From the NCBI RefSeq assembly GCF_042932805.1, contig NZ_CP170633.1:930001-994000 (forward strand): a DNA stretch of 64,000 nucleotides, written 5' to 3'. Of this stretch, positions 7,850 to 16,520 are shown one piece after another (the stretch's first letter is position 1; every line of letters starts with the position of its first letter). The notes beneath the pieces are model-generated. The model had not been told where the DNA came from. It ran no database searches and saw only the letters and a program-made list of their open reading frames with translations. The position numbers and the translations under genes were made by a program. This DNA comes from Ascidiaceihabitans sp029251465. Lineage in GTDB: Bacteria; Pseudomonadota; Alphaproteobacteria; Rhodobacterales; Rhodobacteraceae.

Positions 7850-9024
7850 TCTTTACCTTCAAAATGTTGGTGTGAAAAACCTTGCAATACGCGGGCCAGA
7901 TCGGGGCCGCTGGCAAAACGATCAGTCGCCAAAACCTTGTAACCGTCGGGCCATTTTTCACTGGATGCACAGGGCGCAATCAGGCGGGCGTGGCGCGTCA
8001 CCATGTTGATCAAAACGCCCGACACGCAGGCGATTGTCGCGGGGGCATCGGTGATCGCGGAGCGTGCCGTGGCCCGGGGATCACTGCGCGCCCGACCGGT
8101 TAACGCCTTGGCTTGGGCTGCCCCGCGGTTTTGCGGGATGATGTCGACGAACAGCAATTCGCGCGGCGAGAATGCAGCGTGCAAGGTGTGCAACTGGCGC
8201 AGTGACAGGATCGAAAAGCGATTGAAATCAGCACCCTGCGCGAACGAACTTTGCAAAAGTGCGCGCATCCGGTCGATTTGGCGCGGGGCCAGTGCGGTGG
8301 TTGTGGCGGGATACCGACCCAGAATTGCGTGGAATTCTTGGGCAAAGATTTCGTAATCGGGGTTGTCTAGCGGGTCCGTTGCCCAGAACAAAATGCCCTG
8401 TCCTGCGGCGGGGCCGGCAAAGGCGTGGATGGCCTGCAACACCTCGCGCCACAGGGCGACATTGCGGTCGCTTGCGTGAAAAGTTTGCTCTAAACCTGCG
8501 GCGGACAGACCGCAAAACCAGCACCCGACAGAGCAGCCTTGGGTCAGCTCAAACGCGACGGGCAGATGCAAAATCGCGGTGTTGTAGGCGGCTGTCAGTT
8601 CGGTCTGGCAGCGCGTGATTTGGCCTGTGCGCCAGTCTGCAAAGGCCGCGTTTTCTGGCGCGCAGAGGTCGCGCATTTGCACCCGTTTTTGGGCGCGAAA
8701 TTGCAGATAGTGGGCAAACAGCTGGGTGATGTGCGAGGCGTCGCTGGGCTGGTCTGTGGCACTGGGCGACAGATACGGGCGCAGTTCGGTGGGCGACATC
8801 GGCAGGTCAAATTCGGGCAGGTCCAGATCAAACCCGGCGGCGTCCAGACGCGCGCGCAGTTTGGCATCGGCCAACCACGTGTCGGTAAAACGCTTGATCC
8901 GTGCGAGGGCATTAAGATCAGCCTCGGTTGCGCCAAAACGCGCCTGAAATTCCTGTTCCAGACGGGGGCGTATGGGGTGCGGCGCTGAAACTTGCGCGCC
9001 TGTCAGAGCAGCGTGGGTGTTCAT
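7846..9024 (-). CDS. short PoyD-type radical SAM epimerase, 392 aa
   Basis: Third member of the epimerase family in this operon. The cluster motif is C164-x3-C168-x2-C171 in QGCSVGCWFCGLSA, and the paired cysteines occur in IACVSGVLINMVTRH and LIAPCASSEKW. It is about 90-115 aa shorter than its paralogues: the sequence stops soon after the second conserved cysteine, missing the C-terminal part of the others. The N-terminal leader-binding-like segment (RIKRFTDTWLAD) is present. The catalytic core looks intact, so it may be active with altered processivity. Both ends overlap neighbours by 4 bp. Confidence 0.8.
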   Translation of the reverse strand: MNTHAALTGAQVSAPHPIRPRLEQEFQARFGATEADLNALARIKRFTDTWLADAKLRARLDAAGFDLDLPEFDLPMSPTELRPYLSPSATDQPSDASHITQLFAHYLQFRAQKRVQMRDLCAPENAAFADWRTGQITRCQTELTAAYNTAILHLPVAFELTQGCSVGCWFCGLSAAGLEQTFHASDRNVALWREVLQAIHAFAGPAAGQGILFWATDPLDNPDYEIFAQEFHAILGRYPATTTALAPRQIDRMRALLQSSFAQGADFNRFSILSLRQLHTLHAAFSPRELLFVDIIPQNRGAAQAKALTGRARSDPRATARSAITDAPATIACVSGVLINMVTRHARLIAPCASSEKWPDGYKVLATDRFASGPDLARVLQGFSHQHFEGKD

Positions 9025-9782
9025 TTCGCACCCTCCGGTTTTGCGCCGCGCACGTAGACCGTGTCACCGGCGACAACCCACGGTGTGGCGCGGCGTTGCA
9101 GCACGGCGCGGTAGCCTGCGTCCGTCAGAAAGCGGTCGACTTGCGGTTCGCTGGCTGACTGCAAATAACGCGGCTGGTAATTCACTTCGGTCACGATCAT
9201 GCGCAGGTTGGCAAGCAGGGCAGTTGCCCCATGGAACGCCAGCAGTTCGCCGCCCTGAACATCGGCAACCATCACATCAAAGTCTTTTAGATCAAAGCCT
9301 TGGGCTGCGATCAGCCCGTCGACACGGCGGGTATCCACGGCCACTTTACCTTGGGTTTCAATGAACTGCGGCATCGGTTCGCACAGAGAGCTTTCGCCCG
9401 GATCACACGCCAAATGCAGGGTCGATGTGCCATCCGCGTCGCTGGCGGCAGCACACACCGCGGCGATGCGGACGTGGCGCGGGCTGTCAGAAAGTCGATC
9501 CAGTTGATCCAGCCAAGACTGCCAAAATCCGACATGCGCGCTGAGTTTTTCAAACTGCACAGGGTTCGGTTCGACGAACAAAATATTGCGAAATCCAAGG
9601 GCGATGTAGGTTTCCAGCTCTTCTCCGATGGAGCCGCCCAAATGCAGCACACCGGTGCGCGCAACGCCGTGGTGATCAAACAGCGCTTCATGCCCGCCCA
9701 TGCGATCGGGCACTTTCAGCTGCGCGTGGGTCAGCCAATCATCCGTCTGGGGGGCTGCATTTATGGTGTCCACGCGCCCCAT
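9021..9782 (-). CDS. FkbM-family SAM-dependent methyltransferase, 253 aa
   Basis: FkbM-type fold: a SAM-binding strand VLHLGGSIGEELETY, the acidic residue in ILFVEPNPVQFEKL, the middle TRRVDGLIA segment, and the FDVMVADVQGGELLAFHGA motif near the C-terminus. In the polytheonamide pathway a dedicated SAM methyltransferase methylates Asn side-chain nitrogens; this enzyme is the best candidate for that step given ten regularly spaced Asn in the core. That assignment is inference. Its ATG overlaps the protease stop by one base (TGATG), and its end overlaps the short epimerase by 4 bp. Confidence 0.8.
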   Translation of the reverse strand: MGRVDTINAAPQTDDWLTHAQLKVPDRMGGHEALFDHHGVARTGVLHLGGSIGEELETYIALGFRNILFVEPNPVQFEKLSAHVGFWQSWLDQLDRLSDSPRHVRIAAVCAAASDADGTSTLHLACDPGESSLCEPMPQFIETQGKVAVDTRRVDGLIAAQGFDLKDFDVMVADVQGGELLAFHGATALLANLRMIVTEVNYQPRYLQSASEPQVDRFLTDAGYRAVLQRRATPWVVAGDTVYVRGAKPEGAK

Positions 9783-10951
9783 CAGATGGTGGCCTGCGTG
9801 GGCCGTTTTATGGACGCGAATTTAACCACGCCCAGACCGTCCGCGGCAGAGCGATCGAACACGGTGTAGTAGCCATTCAGCAGGGGCAGCCCCAAAATGA
9901 ACGGCGCGGAAAAGCTAAAGATGGTGAAGGAGGCGGAGCCGTCCTCGTGCGCGTTCAACTGCCAATAATTCTGCGGTGGAATGGTCAGGCGAACGGGCGC
10001 GTCTGTGCCGTGAAGTTCGACGGTGACATCGGGCCAGCCGTCTAAATCAGCCGCAGTGCGCACAAGGTTGGTGTCACTGATCGCAGCCCTGAATTTTGGC
10101 GAAATTTCTGCAAAGGCCGCCAGCATTTGCGTGTAGACTGCGGCGGGCACGGCGATACCATTGGTGCCGGTGTCGATGATGGAATTTGACGGGGTGCCTG
10201 CAAAGCTGTCGGGCACTTCGATCCGCTGATCGCCAACATACACGGCGATCATGTGGGTGTTGTAATAGGCGTCGTGCACGATTTGGGCTGCCTGAAAGTC
10301 ACCCTCGTACAGGTCGGTTTCTTCGGCTCCGGCCCCAAACACGACCTCGCCGTGGTTCAGCGGATCGGTGTCTGGCGTGTCCGTGCCGTAGTGAATGCGC
10401 GAGCGGTGCGTGTAAAATGCGAACTTGTTGGCGACGACGCCTGTGGTTTCCAAATGCGTGAAATAGGACGGCAGATTGACCGTTTCCTTTTTCGTCGGAG
10501 TGCCGATGGCTTTGTACGCCCACGCGGCGGATTTGATGCCAATGTCGGTGAAGGTGTTCAGCGGCGCATAGGCCAGCCCCATGATCCCGTCAGCCGTGCC
10601 AAAGGGTTGCCCGGCGGCGGGCGGAATCAGGGTGACATTTACCGTCGCAAGGCCGGCTTCGGGGGTGTTGTCGCCCTCGGTCATGGTCAGGCTGGTGTTG
10701 ACCACAGGGCCGGTAAAACCTGCCGGGTTCGATCCGTAGCTGAGGTGTTCCAGATAGGTGGTTTGTTCCAGATCTTTGGACACAACGTCGTGCACATTGA
10801 TCGCCAGCGAACTGCTGCCAGTGTCCAAAAGCAAATGCACCGGCCGGTCATGCGCACCGATTTCAAAAATCGCAGTATAGTCGCCTTTAGCTTGTAAATT
10901 GCTAATTGGCAGACGGAAGACATCTGTGGGTGTGGCAGGTTTTGGTGGCAT
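9782..10951 (-). CDS. pepsin-like (family A1) aspartic protease without signal peptide, 389 aa
   Basis: Both catalytic aspartates of a two-lobed pepsin fold are seen: D43 in LLLDTGSSSLA and D260 in SIIDTGTNGIAVP. A flap-like LSYGSN (Tyr72), DGIMGLAY (121-128) and a C-terminal FILGLPLLNGYYTVFDR, matching pepsin's ILGDVFIRxYYxVFDR, complete the family picture. The length is that of mature pepsins. No signal peptide or prosegment is visible, so it would stay in the cytoplasm. It is the first gene of the RiPP operon, behind a GAGGGG ribosome site. Cutting the leader from the modified core is the obvious hypothesis. A1 proteases are uncommon in bacteria, and I know none established as a RiPP peptidase. 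Confidence 0.85.
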   Translation of the reverse strand: MPPKPATPTDVFRLPISNLQAKGDYTAIFEIGAHDRPVHLLLDTGSSSLAINVHDVVSKDLEQTTYLEHLSYGSNPAGFTGPVVNTSLTMTEGDNTPEAGLATVNVTLIPPAAGQPFGTADGIMGLAYAPLNTFTDIGIKSAAWAYKAIGTPTKKETVNLPSYFTHLETTGVVANKFAFYTHRSRIHYGTDTPDTDPLNHGEVVFGAGAEETDLYEGDFQAAQIVHDAYYNTHMIAVYVGDQRIEVPDSFAGTPSNSIIDTGTNGIAVPAAVYTQMLAAFAEISPKFRAAISDTNLVRTAADLDGWPDVTVELHGTDAPVRLTIPPQNYWQLNAHEDGSASFTIFSFSAPFILGLPLLNGYYTVFDRSAADGLGVVKFASIKRPTQATI

Positions 10952-11304
10952 AACTTCCCCTCAAAATCACGACCCATTTACCAGCCCAAGATGTGCGGGT
11001 GGCTTTGGCGCAGTTCGAGGTAGAAGAAGTTTAATTGCTAAAATACAATAACTTAGTTCTAAAGTTCGAACTCAATGTGTCGTGTCCAAATAAAAATTTC
11101 GTATCAAGTCGACTGGTAATAAAAATATAGTTCTGAATAAAATGTAGCTGGCAGATTCTCGTTTGTCGAGAATTTTCTATCAATGAGTGTGTTTTCAGTG
11201 GAGCGCACCAAGACGCTCCAAGCGTGTAAAATTCACGCAACGCTTGTGTCGTTAGACCCCGCAAACGTGGTCAATCGGGAGTGTCGCTGTGGGAATTCAA
11301 CGGA
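10952..11304. promoter_or_regulatory. AT-rich intergenic region, presumed promoter of the RiPP operon
   Basis: This 353-bp gap has no credible gene. It is clearly more AT-rich than its surroundings (about 11020-11190). It holds a perfect 10-bp palindrome AGTTCGAACT (11063-11072), about 110 bp before the protease start and a possible operator. A 7-bp hairpin ATTCTCG/CGAGAAT (11155-11173) has TTTT on the plus side. A 7-bp hairpin TGGAGCG/CGCTCCA (11199-11220) may end the leftward transcript from 11305. No -35/-10 pair is convincing by eye. Confidence 0.5.
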
Positions 11305-12888
11305 TCAGAGCATGACTTCGATCAGAGTGGGGCCGCTGCGTGTCAGCCCATCATCAAGGGCGGTTTCAAGGGCTGCGCAATCGCTGACGCTGCAGGCCTC
11401 GACCCCCATCGAGCGTGCCATTTGCACCCAATCCAGCGCGGGGCGATCAAGGCTTAGCATGTCGATGGCGCGGGGGCCGGGGTTTTGGACGCCGACGTTT
11501 GTCAGTTCTCCTCGCAGAATTTTGTAGCTGCGGTTGGCGAAAATCAACACGGTGATGTCGAGGTTTTCGCGCGCCATGCTCCATAGTGATTGCACGGTGT
11601 ACATCGCCGATCCGTCGCCTGTCAGGCACATGACTTTGCGCTCGGGGCAGGCGATGGCGGCACCAATGGCCGCTGGCATTCCGTAGCCGATTGAGCCGCC
11701 GCAATTGTTCAGCCAGGTGTGCCGTGGTGCGCCTTTGGTGGCGGGTGAAAACGCGCGCCCCGTGGTCACGGATTCGTCCACAACAATCGCATTTTCGGGG
11801 ATTGCGCGGGCGATCACAGCGGCAAGCGTGTCGAGATTGATGGGCCCAGTGGGCCGCGCGGGCTGATCGGCGGTGACCACATGCGCGGGCGGCGTTTCGG
11901 TGGAATTGGTCGCGCTGCACAAGGCATTTAGCGCGGCACTCAGGTCTGCGCCTGCGTCCGCAAGGGTCAAAATTTCTGCGCCATCGCGGGTCAAAATTGC
12001 GGGTTTTCCCGGGTAGGCAAAGAACCCGACGGGCGCGCGCGCACCGATCAAAACGATGCGTTTGAAAGGTTTTAGAACCTCAAGCGCGATGTCGATGGGA
12101 TAGGGGACACGGCCTACAAAAACGCGACCTGCGCCGCGTTCAAGACGCGCATTCGACCACTCCGCTAGCAGTTGGCACCCGGTTTTTGCAGCGATACGCC
12201 CTGCGATTTCCAGATTGCGTTCTGTCAATGCGGCACCACCTAGCAACAGCAGTGTTTCGGGGCCAGCCAGCGCGTTGGCTGCGTGGTCCAACTGGCCGTG
12301 ATCGAACGGCTTGGGCACCGGTAAATCTATCGCGTCGTGGGCAACGCCGCCGTCATTCCACGCGGTGTCACTGGGCAGGATCAACGATGCGATCTGACCG
12401 GGCGCGACCATCGCTGCTTGTACCGCCTCAGCCGCATCCGCGCCCACGGTCTGCGCTGATTTTGACGTGTGGACCCAGTGTGACACCGGGCGCGCGATGC
12501 CTTCGATATCCGAGGTCAGCGGTGCGTCCAATTCGATGTGGGCCGAGGCATGTTCACCGATGATGTTAACCACGCCAGAGCCGCCTTTTTTGGCGTTGTG
12601 CAAATTCGATAACCCATTCGCGAGGCCGGGGCCAAGGTGCAAAAGCGTTGAGGCTGGCGTGCCTTTCATCCGGTAATATCCGTCGGCAGCACCGGTCGCG
12701 ACGCCTTCTTGCAGCACCAACACGGAGCGCATTCCGGGGATGTGATCAAGGGCGGCAACAAAGTGCATTTCCGAGGTGCCGGGGTTCGTGAAGCAGACAT
12801 CGACACCGTTGGCGAGCAGCGTGTGCACGAGGCTTTCGGCCCCATTCATTTTCGAGTTCGTTTTTGGGTTCGGTTTGGCGTCTGTCAT
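11305..12888 (-). CDS. ThDP-dependent enzyme, acetolactate synthase/benzoylformate decarboxylase-like, 527 aa
   Basis: Three-domain ThDP enzyme. The N-terminal PYR domain has CFTNPGTSEMHF and the catalytic-type glutamate in VLQEGVATGAADGYY. The C-terminal PP domain has the Mg/ThDP motif starting LTGDGSAMYTVQSLW and ending at the Asn of IFANRSYKIL. Length fits the large subunit-like group; no small regulatory subunit is nearby, so a role in branched amino acid synthesis is unlikely. It is the last gene of an operon with a TRAP transporter and an acyl-CoA synthetase and overlaps the latter by 4 bp (ATGA), so it probably acts on the imported 2-oxo or carboxylic acid. The substrate is unknown. 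Confidence 0.75.
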   Translation of the reverse strand: MTDAKPNPKTNSKMNGAESLVHTLLANGVDVCFTNPGTSEMHFVAALDHIPGMRSVLVLQEGVATGAADGYYRMKGTPASTLLHLGPGLANGLSNLHNAKKGGSGVVNIIGEHASAHIELDAPLTSDIEGIARPVSHWVHTSKSAQTVGADAAEAVQAAMVAPGQIASLILPSDTAWNDGGVAHDAIDLPVPKPFDHGQLDHAANALAGPETLLLLGGAALTERNLEIAGRIAAKTGCQLLAEWSNARLERGAGRVFVGRVPYPIDIALEVLKPFKRIVLIGARAPVGFFAYPGKPAILTRDGAEILTLADAGADLSAALNALCSATNSTETPPAHVVTADQPARPTGPINLDTLAAVIARAIPENAIVVDESVTTGRAFSPATKGAPRHTWLNNCGGSIGYGMPAAIGAAIACPERKVMCLTGDGSAMYTVQSLWSMARENLDITVLIFANRSYKILRGELTNVGVQNPGPRAIDMLSLDRPALDWVQMARSMGVEACSVSDCAALETALDDGLTRSGPTLIEVML

Positions 12889-14462
12889 GTGGTTTCCTTT
12901 GCCCAGTAAGGCGCGCGCAGGTCCTTTTTCAGGATCTTGCCGATGGTGCTGCGGGGCAATGCCTTGCGCAGTTCAAGCCCCGATAATCGCTGACTTTTTC
13001 CCAATCGAGCATTGGCGTCTGCCAAAATGTTTGCGCCGGTGCGGATCGCTGTTTCACGCAGCACCACCAGCCCCAACGGCGTTTCGCCCCATGCATTGGA
13101 TGGCACCCCGATCACGGCCGCATCCGTGACGTCAGGATCGTCCAGCAGCACCAGTTCAAGATCATTGGCGTAGATGTTCAGGCCGCCGGAAATGATCATG
13201 TCTTTCTTGCGATCTGACAGCACCAAAAACCCGTCCGCATCGAACGATCCCATGTCGCCGGAGCGGAAATAAACCTGCCCAGCGGCGTCCTGCCAGATGT
13301 AGTCGGCAGTTAGATCGTCGCGACCAAAATAGCCGGACATCATTGTGGGGCCGCGCCCGCAAATTTCGCCAACTTGGCCTGCCGGCACCTCGTGGCCTTG
13401 CGCGTCAATTAACCTGATTTCGTTGCCCGGTGCGACCTTGCCAACGCTGTGCAATTTGGTCGGGTTTTCATCCGCGACCAACACCGTTACGCCGCCGCCT
13501 TCGGTCAGGCCGTAATATTCGATCAGCTTGCCCGGAAAACGCGCCAGAACGTCAATTTTGACGTCGGCGCGCAGGGGGGCCGACGTCGAAAATTTGATCC
13601 GCATCGAGGACAAATCGAAACTGTCGAAATCCGCGACATCCATGATGCGTTTGTATTGCACAGGGACCAACATCGTGTGGGTGATCGCCTCGGTCTCGGC
13701 TATCTGCAAATAGGCGCGCGCGTCGAACTTTGGCATCAAATGCACCGTCGATCCGCCAAACAAGGTGGGCACAAACGACACGATTGTGGTGTTGGAATAG
13801 AGCGGCGTCGAAATCAGCGTGCGCGCGTGATCGTCGTAGCCGTTGGGTGATACACGCTCCATCTGCGCGGCGCGCATCCAGTGATTGTGCAGGATGCCTT
13901 TGGGGGTGCCGGTGGTGCCCGAGGAATAGATCAGATTGAAGGGATCGGACATGTCGATATCGATTATCGGATCGGTGGTTGGAGCTTGTGCGAGGGTGGT
14001 GTCGTAGTCGGCAAAATCGGGGTGCGTGAAATCCAACGCGATGCGGTTGATCGGCATTGCGGTGACAAAACCCGCGACCAGATCTAGGTATTGCTCGGCC
14101 ACAAAAATCGTGGTCGCCGTGCAGTCAGTCAGCATTTTTTGCAGGGCATCAGGCGAGGCCATAGACGACAGTGGTGTGACGCAGCCACCAGCGCGTAGAA
14201 TTCCCATGAACAGTTCCGCGTAAGGAATTGAATTAGCGGACAGAATGGCGATGTTGTCGCCTTTTTTTAATCCTGCTTGCAGCAACGAATTTGCGACCCG
14301 ATTGATGCGCTGGTCGAACGCGCGCCACGTCATCCGATCATCACCACAAACCAGCGCCAACCGCTCTGGATGGGCGTTCGCGTTGGTGCGAATACGGGCG
14401 ACAATCGTTTCGGTGGGCGGCGTTTCGGGCGGCGGTGGTGTGATCTGGATCATAGGTTTCAT
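12885..14462 (-). CDS. AMP-forming acyl-CoA synthetase (class I adenylate-forming), 525 aa
   Basis: The P-loop-like motif YSSGTTGTPKGILHNH (A3), the YYGLTEGGG segment, GRGPTMMSGYFGR and the hinge region RSGDMGSFDADGFLVLSDRKKDMIISGG (A7/A8) are all present. The catalytic lysine lies in RSTIGKILKKDLR near the end. It would activate a carboxylate to its CoA thioester. It lies between the TRAP permease and the ThDP enzyme with 4-bp overlaps at each end, which suggests import, CoA activation and carbon-carbon cleavage of one substrate. The specificity pocket cannot be read by eye. Confidence 0.85.
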   Translation of the reverse strand: MKPMIQITPPPPETPPTETIVARIRTNANAHPERLALVCGDDRMTWRAFDQRINRVANSLLQAGLKKGDNIAILSANSIPYAELFMGILRAGGCVTPLSSMASPDALQKMLTDCTATTIFVAEQYLDLVAGFVTAMPINRIALDFTHPDFADYDTTLAQAPTTDPIIDIDMSDPFNLIYSSGTTGTPKGILHNHWMRAAQMERVSPNGYDDHARTLISTPLYSNTTIVSFVPTLFGGSTVHLMPKFDARAYLQIAETEAITHTMLVPVQYKRIMDVADFDSFDLSSMRIKFSTSAPLRADVKIDVLARFPGKLIEYYGLTEGGGVTVLVADENPTKLHSVGKVAPGNEIRLIDAQGHEVPAGQVGEICGRGPTMMSGYFGRDDLTADYIWQDAAGQVYFRSGDMGSFDADGFLVLSDRKKDMIISGGLNIYANDLELVLLDDPDVTDAAVIGVPSNAWGETPLGLVVLRETAIRTGANILADANARLGKSQRLSGLELRKALPRSTIGKILKKDLRAPYWAKETT

Positions 14463-16444
14463 GCAGGGCTAAGGGTGGCATTTGCGCGCCGTGCCACAAG
14501 CATCGGCAGTGCGCACAGGGCGGCCCCTATAGCAAAGGACAGACCGTAGCTGAGGTCAACCAGTGCGTTTTGCGGCATCGCGATCAGCAGGCCGCCAAAG
14601 AACAACATCACGCGCAATGGCAGGCCAGTTGGTCCGGTGAGGGGGCCGATCAGGCTGATGTATCCCTGAAGTGCCGAAGAAATCATTGCGACGCCGATCA
14701 GGGCGCACCCGAGAGCGACGGCAATTTCCCATGCGGGCGCTTGACCGACGAGGGCCGGATTTAGCACAAAGAAAAACGGCGCGATGTAGATGACACCGCC
14801 AAGGCGCATGGCCTCGAACCCTGTCGCAATCGGGTTGGACCCCGCCATCGTCGAGGCGGCAAATGCACCCAGTGCAACGGGCGGCGTGATGTAGCTGACC
14901 ATGCCCCAGTACAGAATGAACAGGTGGACAGCGAGCTGGTTCAAACCACCCGCCTCAAGCGCGGGCGCAAGCACCACAGCAAGGAAAATGTAGCAGGCTG
15001 TGACTGTCATCCCCATGCCGAAAATGAACGCGGTCAGCGCGCCCATCAGCAGCAAGACCAGCGTGCTGTCGCCAGCCATAAACACCAATTCGTTCACCAG
15101 CGTTCCGGCCAACCCCGTGGCTGAAAACGACCCGACAATCAGCCCAACACCCAGCAGGATCGCGGTTAATTCCGCCAGCCCCATGCCAACGCCGACAATC
15201 ATGTTGCCAAGGCGCTGCAGGTTCAAACGGAACCGCGCGCGGAACTGGTTCACGACCAGCAAAAGGGCGGTGGAATAAAACGGAGCCGAAGATTCTTGGC
15301 GCAACCCGATCATCATGTACAGCAGCAGCGCAAAGACAAAAATATAGGGCCAGCCTTCGCGCATGACCTCTTTGAGGCGGGGCAGGTCGGGTTTGGGCAA
15401 TCCGCGCAGGCCACGTTTGGCGGAATAGGCATCAATGCCAGTGAACAGGCCCCAGTAAAACAGGACGCTGGGAATGGCGGCGGCAAGCGCGATTTCAACG
15501 TAGGGGCGCGACAGGAACGAGGCCATGATGAACGCGGTTGCGCCCATGATCGGGGGCATTAGAACGCCGCCGGTTGATGCGCAGGCTTCGGTTGCGGCGG
15601 CGGTTTTGGCGGAAAATCCGGTTTTGCGCATGGCGGGGATAGACACAGCACCGGTGGTCAAAACGTTCGAGATGACAGAGCCGGACATCGAGCCCATGAA
15701 CCCGCTGGCAAAGATTGAAACCTTGGCCGCACCGCCGCGGTAACCGCCCACAAGCCCAAGCGCGAGGTCGTTGAAAAACTGCCCTCCGCCAGTGCGTTGC
15801 AGCACCGCGCCGAATAAAATGAAGCCGATGACCACGCCGCCAAACGCCTTCATCGGGATGCCAAAACTGCTTTCGGCGGAATAGATGTGATAGGGGACGG
15901 TCTGCATGAACGTGCTTTGGAAACCCGAAAACGGGTCAGGCACGTGGCCTGCAAACGTCGGGTAGAACGCGAAAAACGCGACGATGCAAAACAGGATCAT
16001 GCCGCCTGCGCGCCGTGTTGCCTCTAGCACGAGGAAAAAGAACACGACAGAAACGTATTGCGCGACTTTGGGTGGGGCATATTCCCAGCCCTGCGACAGG
16101 TTTTGCTGTGCGGTTTGCGACAGGTAGGCGGTGCAGCTGAGGGCGATGGCGAACAGCGCCCAATCGAGCAGCGAAGGCACGCCCCCCTTGCCGCCGCGCA
16201 TTTGGAAAATCAGGAAACTCAGCGCCAGAAACAGGCCGCCAAGGATGTAAAGATAGCGCCCTTCGATCAGAACAAGCCCGAAAAGCTGGATGTTAAACAA
16301 CTGGTTGATGACCAGAACCAGCGACAGCAGCGTGCCGATCACCACAACCCAACGCGCAGGGCCAGCAAGTCGTTCGGACGGGGTGGCACCATCAATGGCA
16401 ACCTGCTCGTGCCCTGTCGGGATGGGGGTATTGGGATCGGACAT
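14459..16444 (-). CDS. TRAP transporter fused permease (4TM + 12TM), 661 aa
   Basis: A long, very hydrophobic protein: an N-terminal DctQ-like four-helix part (to about residue 180) joined to a DctM-like permease with repeated GxM/GSMSGS-type loops (FMGSMSGSVISNVLTTGAVSIPAMR and YWGMVSYITPPVALGAFAASTMAGSNP). Such 4TM/12TM fusions partner with TAXI solute-binding proteins, and a TAXI gene lies just upstream (16521-17675). I prefer the ATG at 16444; a GTG at 16456 is possible and neither has a clear ribosome site. It takes up an organic acid with sodium or protons. Confidence 0.88.
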   Translation of the reverse strand: MSDPNTPIPTGHEQVAIDGATPSERLAGPARWVVVIGTLLSLVLVINQLFNIQLFGLVLIEGRYLYILGGLFLALSFLIFQMRGGKGGVPSLLDWALFAIALSCTAYLSQTAQQNLSQGWEYAPPKVAQYVSVVFFFLVLEATRRAGGMILFCIVAFFAFYPTFAGHVPDPFSGFQSTFMQTVPYHIYSAESSFGIPMKAFGGVVIGFILFGAVLQRTGGGQFFNDLALGLVGGYRGGAAKVSIFASGFMGSMSGSVISNVLTTGAVSIPAMRKTGFSAKTAAATEACASTGGVLMPPIMGATAFIMASFLSRPYVEIALAAAIPSVLFYWGLFTGIDAYSAKRGLRGLPKPDLPRLKEVMREGWPYIFVFALLLYMMIGLRQESSAPFYSTALLLVVNQFRARFRLNLQRLGNMIVGVGMGLAELTAILLGVGLIVGSFSATGLAGTLVNELVFMAGDSTLVLLLMGALTAFIFGMGMTVTACYIFLAVVLAPALEAGGLNQLAVHLFILYWGMVSYITPPVALGAFAASTMAGSNPIATGFEAMRLGGVIYIAPFFFVLNPALVGQAPAWEIAVALGCALIGVAMISSALQGYISLIGPLTGPTGLPLRVMLFFGGLLIAMPQNALVDLSYGLSFAIGAALCALPMLVARRANATLSPA

Positions 16445-16520
16445 GGGGGTGCTCACACTGAATGGACAAGGACAAACCGCCCGAAGCTAGGCTGCGGGCG
16501 GCTGCATCATTGGCGCGCGA

